Shown here: piece by piece, positions 1 to 11,600 of the stretch
Layout of the letters: each line of letters opens with the position of its first letter
Position numbering within the stretch: position 1 is the stretch's first letter
Assembly (NCBI GenBank): GCA_030248065.1
Contig: JASAMV010007297.1
Coordinates: 1-64,000, forward strand
Length of the DNA: 64,000 nt
Direction: 5' to 3'
Origin: Rhynchonema sp. JSB1_4
Lineage: Eukaryota > Nematoda > Chromadorea > Monhysterida > Xyalidae
Program-made: the position numbers and the translations under genes
The notes under the pieces: generated by a model
The model's input: only the letters and a program-made list of their open reading frames with translations
Told to the model about the DNA's origin: nothing
The model's database searches: none

Positions 1-139
1 TTGTATGTACTTGGTTCAGTTTCGCCTTGCTGTTAGGTTGATGTTAGGTTAAGGCCTTAATCTCAGGCTTGACGCAGGCTAAATTCAATCAGAGTCTAAA
101 ATGTGAGCCTGGGTCCGAGCCCTGAGCCCAACCAACCAT

Positions 140-352
140 GGCTGGATATTTTCGAAACGGTGTAAAGGTGAGTTGGGTGTAAAGGTCGGTGTAAGCTCAA
201 TCGAAAGCTCGGTCGGTGTCAGCTCGGTGTAAACATGAAACATTGCCTGCTGTTAACGTGGAATGTTTCATGTTTACACCGAGCTGACACCGACCGAGCT
301 TGCACCGACCTTTACACCCAACTGAGCTTTACACCGTTTCGAAAATGCCATC
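140..352. repeat. palindromic (foldback) repeat, copy 1
   Basis: Near-perfect inverted repeat. The left arm has TTTTCGAAACGGTGTAAAGG and repeats of the word gtgtaaaggtcggtg; the right arm gives the same words in reverse (CACCGACCTTTACACCCA, then CCGTTTCGAAAATG), with a short central spacer around 240-265. A diverged second copy lies at about 56625-56837. No coding content. It is probably a small non-autonomous transposon; its class is not clear because no target duplication was identified. Confidence 0.8.
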
Positions 353-576
353 CCATAACTGCTGTGGGTGTCACTTGTGGGAACACCACAAGGAGCACTC
401 TCACTTTCTATTGACGAATGAAGTGTGAATCTGAGTCACTTTGTGCGATTAGAAAGTGTACAAAATATAAATACTATACCCGCACACCCAATCCATGCTG
501 TTTGTAGCGCTTCCGTTCAGTTCACTATTGCTCTTCAATCCCACAAAACAACGCTGATGGCACCCAATACACCCAT

Positions 577-1098
577 GGCAGGGTTAGGTGATGTTAACAG
601 TGGCAATTTTTATGCAAAAAATAGCACTTTTAGAGCAAAAAAATAGAGAAATTTTTGAATTTCGAAATAATAAAATTTTTTTTTAGCTTTTGGAACGAAT
701 TTTTTTTAAAAATTTTTTTTTAATAAAAATTTTTTTTTTTAAAAACCACTGGATTCAGCTACCCGACAAGTATTTCTGCAGCTTATATTCTCAATTCTGT
801 GTGGTTTATAAGTGAATCTTGCTTATTCGGCCACAAACTGTTGTGTCCGATACCACAGAGCAGAAATCATCGGTCCATATCAAGCACAGACTGTTGGATC
901 GCACCGAAATGACGTAAACACTCTTCATAAATGAGCAAACCAAGTCACAAAAGTGACTGTCATTAAGTAGCATTTTTCGCGATTTTTCGTGTTTTTAGCA
1001 AATTTGTAAAATTTCCCCAACTCAGCTTTTACAAAAAAATTTAAAAAAAAAATTTTAAAAAAAAACTTGTTTAAAAAAATTTTTTTTTCCAAACCCTG
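577..1098. repeat. A/T-run-rich repeat, possible degraded hAT MITE
   Basis: The stretch opens with CAGGGTTAGG and closes with CCAAACCCTG, which are near inverse complements and resemble the CAGGGTTGG ends of the intact hAT-type elements elsewhere in the window. Long A and T runs lie inside, as in those elements. No 8-bp target duplication is visible, so the call is tentative. About 100 bases (752-852) recur at 60080-60180 with few changes. No gene is seen in 1-1386. Confidence 0.4.
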
Positions 1099-1386
1099 GG
1101 CACCATAACTAATGGTCGAACTTTGGTTTCCGAAAGCGGGAAATTTGGAACTCACATACAAATTCTCGGCCCCCCTGGAAGCCATTTTGAAACTTCCCTT
1201 CCCTTTCCGATCTCAGTGCTGCTTGCGATCTAAAGTTTTATATTTGGGGTATGATCTAGTCTAGGGCAGAACTCTAAGCAGACGAAGTTTCATCAAATCC
1301 TGTTATGGTGCCACTGACCTTTAATGCAAAAAGACGCCAAAGCAAGCCCACTTGTTGGCTAGCTGCTCATACTCAATCTAACCAAC

Positions 1387-4315
1387 CTGTGTTTCTCAGC
1401 GATTGCATGCAGCATTTCATCGCCACACCTGTCCACTGTACGCATCGTCCATTCCAACCAATCAGCTTTGTACTGCTGCCAACTGATTGGTTCGGCGCCG
1501 CACGCACGACAGCGAATCAGTGTCCAGCGACGATCGATCGTGGCGGCAGCCGGCGAGCCGCATGTGAAACACGGCAGGTTGATGAAGTGCAATGGACCCT
1601 GGATTAATAAAACAAAGACTGATCTTGATATCAGTCAATGCAGCGAGCAGTTTTCAATTTTTTGTCCCTTTTTCATGCCGTCGTCGTATTGATAGCGATT
1701 ACTGTAAGCCACACGAGAACGCGTGGTGAAACATTACCAAACAGATTCAAGCGTTCATCATCACCCCACCCCTCACCTGTCTGACCGCCTCAGCCACTGT
1801 GCCCGATCGAAACATTTCCCAAACGACACTCGATCCAGTTGTACTCTCTGGATCCATGTCGGCCGGAGATGCAACGTTGCCGAAAAAGGTCAGTCTTCTG
1901 CAAGAAAATGAGCAAGATAGCGAAACAACGGCATATATGCGAAGCCCTAGACAATGTGGCTAACTGTACTGTAGTTGCTGCAAGTTGACATGTGCAGATT
2001 GACGCACAATGCGTGGCCTCAAATGCACTGATGGCGGCATCATGCAGGACGACGTCCATCAACTGCATTACAATACGCTGCAACACCAAATCCCACCACC
2101 ACACCCTTACCTCGCAGGCATAGTCTGATTGTCAGGATGTGCGTCCATCATGTCAGGTATATCGGTGGAGTCGTAATGTTGGTCGAGCAGGTCCGAATCC
2201 AGGGGTTCACCTATTTCAGGCAGTCGAAAGCCGTGCACTTCGAAGTCAGTGTCCTCTGGTTCTTTGATGAACAGATCGGGCGCCATTTCTGCGAAAACAA
2301 TTGCGAGCGATTTCATGCTTTCATGTGTACAAAAACGAACCCAAAGGCCCGAAATACGCAATATGATGCACTCGGCCAACGAAACGTTATTGAATATCAC
2401 AAATATCCAGAGACCAGTGACAGGAAGGTTAACACCTGATTGGGGGCCAAAACACCGAGCAAAATAATTACCGTGAGGGCCAGTGTAGTGGCAGGCAGAT
2501 GGTTGCAAGGTACCCTTGGGGGATGGATCCAGATGGTTGCAACTTGCAAGGTACCCTCTACCCAGCCTCCGGAAGGTTGCAAGGTACCCCCAGGGTCCGA
2601 AAAAAGGGTGTTTTTTGCATGCATTATACTGCAAAATTGGCCAAAAAATTGGTACTTTTTTGCATTTTTGCCGACAATTTGCCTAAAATAGCTATTATTT
2701 GGAGGTTTGCGCGCGGAGCGCGCGATTGTTGGGGTTTTGAGGTCGAAAATACCCATTTTTGCCTATGAAAACCAAAAATTGATGGTTGCAAGGTACCCTC
2801 CGGGATGGTTGCAGGGTACCTACCCTTCTCCCCATCCCCCCAAGGGGTGGTTGCAAGGTACCAACCCCTTAGGGGGAATCCCCCCATCCACTACACTGGC
2901 GAGGGCACACGGCGAAAACACTACTGCCACGTTAGTTTATGGTTACAGACACTGACAGAAACAAAACAGTCAAACCTTCAAGAACCACCGTACAACGTTC
3001 AACCGAACCAAATTGTCGTGCCTCGCTGGCGCTTTGCTCAGGTGCAGGCACAGCCACTGCTGCTGCGGACGTGACCAGACTCTGACTGGACGGTTTGATT
3101 AGCGATTTCCGACTGCAGGTGATATGTTGTTTGACAATATCGGCCAGTTTGGATGGGCTGCAAAGAATGGTTTGGCCGATATCAAACTCAGTTAAAGGTT
3201 CAATCCAGTCTTGATTTTGTCATGTAATTTTTCACACCAACTTCATGGCTGAAGTCAAAATCGGTTTTGTTCGGTCTGGGTTGGTCACGCGATTTTTCGT
3301 TAGCGAACTTTCAAGATTTACTGATGTCAGTAAGGTGACCCGCCAGTAATATTACACAGCGTAGGTGTTCTAAACTAAATTAAACGTCGAAGCACGCCGT
3401 TTATCGTGCTCACAGGTTTTTTTAGACACTTTTTAGGTGCAATTTGCACCTAAAATTTCAGAATTGCACCTAAAAATTGGAGGTTAGGTGCAAGTTGCAA
3501 GTTGCACCCAAAATTTGATATACTAGGTGCAAGTTGCACCCAGTGAATTTTGAAAAAAGCTATGATCGTGCTTGAAACAGTGTTCTATGAAAATTGTGCA
3601 CTCGTCAAATTGCCAACAAAACAAAAAAATCAAGCCAACCGATTGTTGCGCATGGACAAGGTCGACATATTGGCTTTCTGTCGTCCAGCGGCCTCGGGGC
3701 TGCCGGCACGAGTGTGACACGACCTGACACCGCTCGTGCATCGGGCATTGCTGACGTTCGGATCGGGTATGTCTTAAAATTCAAACTTTGGTGGGTATTT
3801 TCAACCTTGTATGTCGGTACTATCAAAATGCGATGCAGCCATGATTAGTCGAACAGCTCTGAAAGCTTTTGTTGCACTTGTCTTTAAGTTTTCTAGGAGA
3901 AACCTCAAAATATACTCAATAACAAAGATAAGGATGTCTGGACTCTGGATGCCCAGAAAAATGCACTCGTTTCAGTGATCAAGTCAGAACAATATGCAGA
4001 CGTGAACAAGAGTGCCTGGCGGTATTTCCCACACATACTATATGTATGTATAACCACAAACCTGATGCAAAGTCAGCCCTAAATTCATGTCTCGTCAGAA
4101 TCACGCGTTCCCTTGGCCACAGACTGAGACTTGAGGTAGAGCAACTAGCAGCTGCAGACAATGTTGACCAGTGCACAGACAATGAGCTGTTGGTTCCGGT
4201 ATCAGGCAATGACCGATTCCTACGCTGTGCAGACGTGGAGTTGCAGTTGACTAGATTGGTGACCGCGCCCCGTAAATGACCGCTGAGCATTTTGTCGGAC
4301 CCGGTTAGCTGACGA
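1387..4315 (-). CDS. Cys-rich protein of unknown function, partial (6 exons seen)
   Basis: Minus-strand exons at 4062-4315 (start uncertain), 3640-3750, 2111-2288, 1965-2027, 1786-1897 and 1387-1598 join with consistent phases and good splice sites; the last ends in phase 2, so the 3' end is not found. The product is Ser-rich at the start, then has a C-x2-C-x-C cluster (exon 3640-3750), an acidic stretch rich in Asp and Pro (exon 2111-2288), a second Cys cluster CASICTC, and a zinc-ribbon-like C-x2-C-x15-C-x2-C (PCFTCG ... RCRACG) in exon 1387-1598, followed by a Trp-rich segment. I do not recognise the family. The spaced Cys pairs suggest zinc binding. Intron 2289-3639 contains a MITE (2481-2898). 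A 5' end was not located; whether it starts near 4.3 kb is unknown. Confidence 0.5.
2481..2898. mobile_element. hAT-type MITE, GGTTGCAAGGTACCC motif family
   Basis: Ends CAGTGTAGTGG and CCACTACACTG are perfect inverse complements. Flanks GTGAGGGC (2473-2480) and GCGAGGGC (2899-2906) are an 8-bp target duplication with one change. The word ggttgcaaggtaccc is repeated several times near each end, and the A/T-rich core carries a GCGCGC-GGA-GCGCGCGA palindrome at about 2709-2725. No transposase. It lies in an intron of the Cys-rich gene. Confidence 0.9.
3410..3545. repeat. cluster of aggtgcaa(g/t)ttgcacct motifs
   Basis: Short palindromic word TAGGTGCAAGTTGCACC, or variants, occurs about five times in 135 bases, separated by A/T-rich spacers. 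This resembles the motif arrays in the MITEs elsewhere, but no terminal repeat or target duplication was found. Confidence 0.6.
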
Positions 4316-5652
4316 CTGGTGATGAAAAGTACATGAAACACCTTAAAAAGTGCGCAGAACATCTAAAATATCAAACAGCCATGCAAATATATCCAGTTGT
4401 GCACATCTAATGCTACAACAACGACAAAACGTCACAACAAACAAAGCATTCAAAATCCCAACTTCAATACAGAGTCACTTTTATTCAAGTAAAGAACACA
4501 CAATTACATTCATTAAACATGTTATACTGGTGAGTTGAGTTGTCCAGATTTATTCGAGTGTCTTAGCTGTTTCTAGTGCTTCAATAACCCCAGATAAAAA
4601 TGGACCAAAGTCAGAGACAACATACTAAGCGCGAAACGTGTCTCGAGCACGCGCAAAATCTTGAAAAAAACTGAAAAAGTAATCATGATTCCTGAAACAA
4701 TTCACAAAGCATACGCTACAAACTAACGTTAAATTTAATTACCTGCCTGATCAAGCTGGAAAAAATTTAAGGAGTTCAGTTCCAGACTCGAAACAACGAA
4801 TATAATTCGATGATGCATATAAATGGAAACAAACAGAGAAACATCAAAATAAAAATAAAAATGAAATCGTACTGAATCTTTCCATGTTCGGAGTCAGAAA
4901 CAGCATAACCCAATTTCGTGCGGGGCATCAACAAGGACATTTAAAAAGAGCAAAAAGACGAGACAAAATAATAGGAGCACGATTATTCCGACAAAATAAT
5001 GCAGCGATCTTATGGCTTAGAGAAACATTCTAAAAGCGAATTTCTTGTGAATAAAAATGAAAAAGAAAATAAATGTGACTGACACAGAAATCGACAACAA
5101 AAACACCGACACCAACACGAGCAAAGAATTGACAGAAAAAATCCAACATCATTGACAGAGGAGCATAACACATTATCAGCAGCTGGAAGTTTAGAATGAA
5201 ATGAGTTCAATGTGGTGGTGTGTGTACAAATACCCACATAGTATTTCGTATATGTAAGCGAGAAAACAGTTGACAAATTTATAGCACAAGAGCACAAAAT
5301 CGACAGTAACATCAGTGAACGCTGAACGCTTAATTCTTGCAAAGGAAAAATTTATTCGGGAGCAAAAAAACGACAAGAAATTAATAGGCTACTTAGAATC
5401 CGATACAAAACACGTATATCATACGTCCACATAGACTACAACATTTAACAATGATAAAAGCATCAAATTATTTCAACAAATTGGTTGTATGCAAACAACA
5501 AAATAAATTGTGGCGAATGTTTTTTCTTGATGAAACACACTAGAAAAACACGCTGCTGGCAAGTGTTGTATTCTGTTCCGAGATGCCGTGTAAGCGAGTA
5601 CATAATCGATTCTCTCGAAGCACAATACTTTCCCAACAACCCTGTACCATAA
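4316..5652. other. no gene recognised
   Basis: A/T-rich DNA with scattered stop codons in all frames. Possible reading frames are short and lack splice support. It lies between the large SWIM gene (3' end at 5653 or 6058) and the Cys-rich gene, so it may hold untranslated regions or the promoter of the latter. Confidence 0.5.
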
Positions 5653-8600
5653 TCAGTACCAATTGTACATGGCCGTGATGCCACTCAGATCGGGTACAGG
5701 GTGTTGCGGATGGTGATGGTCGTGTGCGGCGGGGGGTTGAATCATCGAACTAGCCAGTGCACTCTCATCCGTGCCTTGTGTCCCAGACACTGCCGCCGCA
5801 ACCACTGCAAAATGGAATGGGGTTCGAACTGTCAGGGAAGAAGTGGTGGCATCCGAATTAATGCTCAGCAATATACCATTCTCCCATAAAATATCAACAA
5901 GCAGTCAGAAAAACGTCAAGGGGAATTGCGCAGCGAAGTGTTTTTCCGTTGCCAGTTTCGACGATGTTTTCAGGGCATCACGAACATCACTGCTTGTGTG
6001 CGCAAATACAATATTACTGCTCTTCCACAAAAACAACTTTCTCGCTGCAAACCAAGGTCACCTTGCTTGGTTAATCTTCAAACCACCCAACGACTCACTG
6101 GCAGCCGGATTCCACTTATTTGACGGATCTAGCTGTGCGCCTTGCCTGTACCCGAACATGGCCGCTGTTTGTGCGGCATTCGTCGGGAATTTGGGCATAT
6201 TCGCTGCCGTGACGCGTTGTTGTGTGGCCTGTGCAGCTGCATGCGCCTGGGCTGTGGCTTGTGCTGCTTCCTGGACAGCTTGCACGGCTTGCGCTGGAAT
6301 GGGGACAATTGGAAAGTGCATAGTATTGAATGTCGCTGAATATAATATTCGGTGCGGATGTGATGATCGGATCGGATTGCATCTGCTTGGTAATGTGACA
6401 TTCTTGAATTGCGATTTACTGGTTTGATCAACTTCGTGCAGCGTAAAAGGAGTGTATAGCAGTGTTTTATTTAGCAATTTTTATAATGATAGAGTAGTCT
6501 AAAGCTGCATATATAGTTTCGGACCCTTTCACGAGACTATATATGTCACAATGCATCCGGGTCCTTGCTTATTTTGGGTCTGGCTGGGATCAACTTTTAC
6601 GCTTTTCAAGACAAGTGCCATCAGTAACTCGCTTATTACCTTCAACTGAAAGGAGTCACGTGACCAAGGCAGAGCCGAGATCCAATCATCAAATCTGATA
6701 TCGGCAAAAGTGTAAAACACCGAAAACAAAAAGAACCCGTACCTGACGTATCCTTTTCGACATACTGTTCACAGATACGTCTGTATTCAGCCACTTCACC
6801 GACCAAATGAGCCACCGCCATCGTGTGCATGCACACAATCTGAAACATTAGGAATTTATTATTTTCTTCATTTGAAATTTTCTTTTATTCGTTTCCACCT
6901 GTGGATTTATCAATGAAATAAAAAAAACTAGTTGATTTAGCCGCCATCTATGAACCGGTCTAAACATTTCGTGGTCAGCAAGACTCCGACAACTAAATGT
7001 TGAATATATAATGCTGTAAGTTGGGTTTCGACATCACATGCAGGCCAGATAGATCGAATAATAACCAAACAATAAGGACTGGCGACGTTAATTTGGTGTC
7101 CGTCCGTCAGCAAAATCCTGTCTCATTGTTGACTACTAGCTAGAACATGAACTAGCTCCCAAACCAGCAGCAACGGCAAATTATTGATGGCTCACTTTTT
7201 CTAACAAATCAAGACCCCAATGCGAATATCGTACCTGCAAGGCCTCGAATTGATCGCAGTTGCATTTGTATTGCGCCAGACCGGTGTGACTAATTGTGAA
7301 CGGCTGACGATCGACTGCAAATTAATTTAGAACAATTTATAAAGTATTCTGTAAATATACGACTGAAAATTTTCGTTTGCGAAGAAAAATGCAGACATAA
7401 TGGAGCACCAGCAGAGACATAGACTACGAATAAAGTCGTTTGAAAGGAAGGTGAACGTGGCGAGTTGGACGACATGAACTAACCAGTGACGAGGTACAGA
7501 TCCCGTTCACCAGGGAATCGTGTAACAATGCCACGCTGGTAGAATTCCTGTGATTTCCATAGGATGATGCGCCACTCAACTGCCTGCAACACCAGATCCA
7601 GTTTTTTGTGGCCGGAACCCTGCGTTGAGAAGGATTAGTATCTTTGCACGGACTTTTGGCTTTGGGTATAAATTAATAGCAATTGCGTGACCTTTTTTTA
7701 TGACTGCAGGATAAAAGAGCCGAACGCAGGTTATATGATCACAAAACTCGATACCACTTAAAGAGTGTGCCGATTATGGCTTACATGCTCTCTTATCCCA
7801 CCAACCATTGACCATGTACATACACAGTGACATACATGCTCGTCAAAAACTCATGCAACAACAATATAAAATACAAAAACACTAGATAAACGCATTTTTG
7901 TGCACCCAAAGTTGTGTGAACCTGAATGACGAGGTCGTGCACCATCTGCGGTGTTTGTGCCGGCTTGGCCTTGCGCGATGCGGCCGATGTTTGACGACCT
8001 TTGCTCTTCTTCTCAGCATTCAGTTGGTCGCGCGCACGACGGATAAAACCGAGTTGGTCCTGTGTGAGTGAATTGAGGCTAGGATAAACCAAGCGAAAAC
8101 CTGACCGCAATAAGTGCAACACGCGGAACATTTTCTGCTGACAAAATACGAGATAGCACGCAGGAGTCGTGAATAAAAAATAGAGCAAATCCGCGAATAA
8201 TTTTCTGTCCTCGAAATGCAACACGGCTGTTGGTGCACTGCTGTCATGACTCATGACAGAACGAACGATAGCTATTGCTTGCAAAAATGAGCCATAATTT
8301 TTGGTAATAATGAAACACCACCAACAAACACAAACCTGCGCAAACATAGACGCAGCCAGTGAATGCACACAGATGTATTTCCACTGGTCGAATGACGGAC
8401 ACGTACATTTGTACTGGCCTGCACCAATTAAGCAAGGAAATGTTTCATTGGCCTTACTTCAATAATCATTTTCATGTATTTTTGGTTTTTAGTTCTGGCT
8501 GAATGTTCATGCGAATAAAAAACACAACAGTCTATCCTCTTTATAATAAAAATCAAGATAGCGAAACCGTCAACATAGCAAATATTTCTGAGCTATATTC

Positions 8601-11600
8601 TGCTGACACAATTTGGACGTTGCCCTCCTATCCAGCACTCAATCTAGTGACTGAAGACGCAAGTCTTGATCACTTCACCACAAGGTGGTTTGAATGTACA
8701 GCCTTATACCAACACACCTTCCTGCAACTTCTCCACGGTGAACGACGATCGTCCCACGACGACCATGTACAAATCCTGTTGGCCGGGGAATGACATCACC
8801 ATCGATGTGTCGATCATCGCCTAAAATGGATTTAGGTTACGGTAAATGTTTGGAATAGTGATGCACTGCACGTACAGTATGCACGCTAAGAAAGCTTTGT
8901 GGGTTGCAGTCTTTGTTGGGTTGTTTTTTGCGGTTATTCTCAATGCAATTCAGAAATATTGTACAAGCAACCACTAGTAAAACCAACAAAATATTCTGGC
9001 TGCTTGCTTTTGTAGTAGAACTTGATCATTCAAAATGGCAATACAGAAGTCGATAAAATAAGGAAAATTCAGAAAACAAAACCGCCAACCAACCTTAGCA
9101 TCCCTCTGCATTTCATTCCAAGTGTCCTGTGGCATGTCACCCATACGAGCCGCTGCACCACCACCTCCGCGACTGCGTGGCGTCTGCAACAAACGACAAA
9201 CGTAGCTAGCTTTTTAGCCTTCTCTGAGCGTGAACGAAAAGCATTGTTGAGTTGAGGCTAAGCTGGTCAGCCGAATCATTCCAATTTGAAACATTAGCCG
9301 ATGATGACTGTAAATACGGTTTTGAGTGTTTCAGTTCTGCAGATATCGACATTTACAATGAAATGCCACGCCCAGGCCCCGTAACTGAAGTGACTTTGTC
9401 AACTTTTCCAGTCTCAAACTGATTGGTACGTGCATAAACGATCAGCCAACCGTCGTTCGTTTCTTCTTGGCTCCCTGTTTCGCCTGACCATCGTCATCGC
9501 TGTCATTCGCCGACCAATCGGACACTTCGGAATCACTCGAACCACCTACAATAAGAAACCTAGTAATTATTTGGACTGAAATGGAAAAACCACAAAATTT
9601 CCAATAAACCAATCAACACTAACGTCCTGACGCCTTGCCCCTTCGTCGTTTGCTGGGTGTGCCTTGGCCTACTGACCGGGGTCGACCACGTGACGATAGT
9701 TGCAGATCAATGTGTGCTGAAAGGGTAGGAGAAAGGTGCTTGCAATAATCAACTAGCTTGTTGAACGACAGAATGCTTATTTATCCTTACGTCCTTCAAT
9801 GATTGCTAATTTAGGTGATAGATCACTATTTCACACGAGGGATCAAGAGCGTTGAATCTTCGACCAGAGCAAATGCAAAACTAAATAGCAATACGTGTGG
9901 GCAGCACGAAAAAGCACACCCAAACATTACACGTTTGCATTTTACGAAATCCCAATGCACCTACCAGCTTGATCCAAGTAGTTCCTGTGTTCATGCTGTC
10001 TGGCAGCCATCTGGTCTTGCAACGAGTATGGATCGTCGCAATTTCGATGCGCGTTCTCCAGTCGTGAGTATTTGGCAGCTGCCGTTGCGTTTAGCTGTTC
10101 CTCGGCGTTGGCGTTGTGCGGAATCACGCCTGTAAGATTGTTGTCATTTGTTTTGTTTCCTCGTTTTCTTTTGTTATTTGCTTGTAGTGTCATGGTCAAA
10201 TGCATGATGTACAAAACTCCGTTTGACTCCCCCTGCCAGAGTCAAATGTTTTGAAAAAGCCACACAAAAGCAGAGAAAACATTCTCAAGTTAATCTTGTT
10301 GACGCAACGCAGTTTCATCTCTGCTGCATGGCAAAAACCTGAGAAAGAATGTTCTATAAATTTCCGATGACAACGGCGAAGAATGAAGTCAGCTGCTTTC
10401 TCCACAATTGGGCTAACCGAGAGTCCAATCTGTGAAAGCTGCAATTCCGAAGAGGAAACCGCCGAGCACTTCTTGTTGTACTGTAGGTCTCACCGGTCCA
10501 ACCGAAGGTTGGAGCTTGGCGGTGAAACATTAACTCATGAAGACATTCGCAATACCAAACTGTCGTACCTTATTGCGTTCATCAAAGGAACAATCAGATT
10601 GGAACTTTAGACTAACCTATGTAATAATCAAGCATTCAGCGCCCCCGGGTTACTATCTGAGTTACTAACGGCGCAAACCGCGGTATCCAAAACTTCCATC
10701 CCTTCTCTTTTCAGTCAGTTCAATCGTCAACTCTTTTCAGTGGGCAAAGCGCAATACTCGATCCATCAATTCGAAGTCACGCGTATTGAGCTGTCAATAT
10801 TGACACTCTTGCCCCCCCTATCTATCTGTTCTCCACAATAAAACAAGAGTAAATAGCAGCGCAAAACAAAGTCACCACAACAACCGCCTCATTTACCTTC
10901 AACCATGGCGCGTTTCATGAACCCATTGTACATGGTCTGCACCTGTGTGTTGTGGTACCAGGGCAGCGTGCTGAGAATGTCATTGGCACCGTAGCCAGCC
11001 GCCAGCAGCTCTTGGATCGCCACACGTGAGTGCTAGAAATTTCGATATATCGATTCGACACCATTTTGTGTCTTTGGAAACTAAAACATGAAAACACGCC
11101 GAATTAAACGGACCCGTTTGTGCAATTCCCATTTGTCAGTCTGGCCTTTAAGAATGTCCGCACCGACACGACGTGGCACCTGCAACGTTGAATTATTTGG
11201 TGTTCAATTAGGTCATAATATTACAGCCAAGATAAGAATTTTCACGCCACTTTATACGGAAGTTGTTTTTACTAGCATTTGCTGTCACTCATGGATCATT
11301 TCCCTCTGTTGTTCCGGTCCTATTTTCATCTCAAGCATGATCGTTTCAAGCCAGTTCTTACCATGTGAGCGCGACGGTGTGATTATTTCGAATTGTATCT
11401 GCGATGATTATATTCTTCAATTCTTTGACAAAATTCTGTGCACTGCAACAACGAGCAATGTCTGGCCCATGGGTCGGATTCGAGCTGTGATTAATTTAGC
11501 CCAGTGCCTCCCCTAATATTACATACTGCGAGCAGGATAAGTGAACCGAAAGCTATCACACACTGAAAAATTCAATGAACTTCAATCGACGCAGCGTTTA

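Noticed and set aside
5771..6427. Plus-strand 218-codon Cys/Ala-rich frame
   Set aside because: It is the shadow of the Gln/Ala-rich last exons of the SWIM gene on the minus strand, where splice phases and homologous modules support coding.
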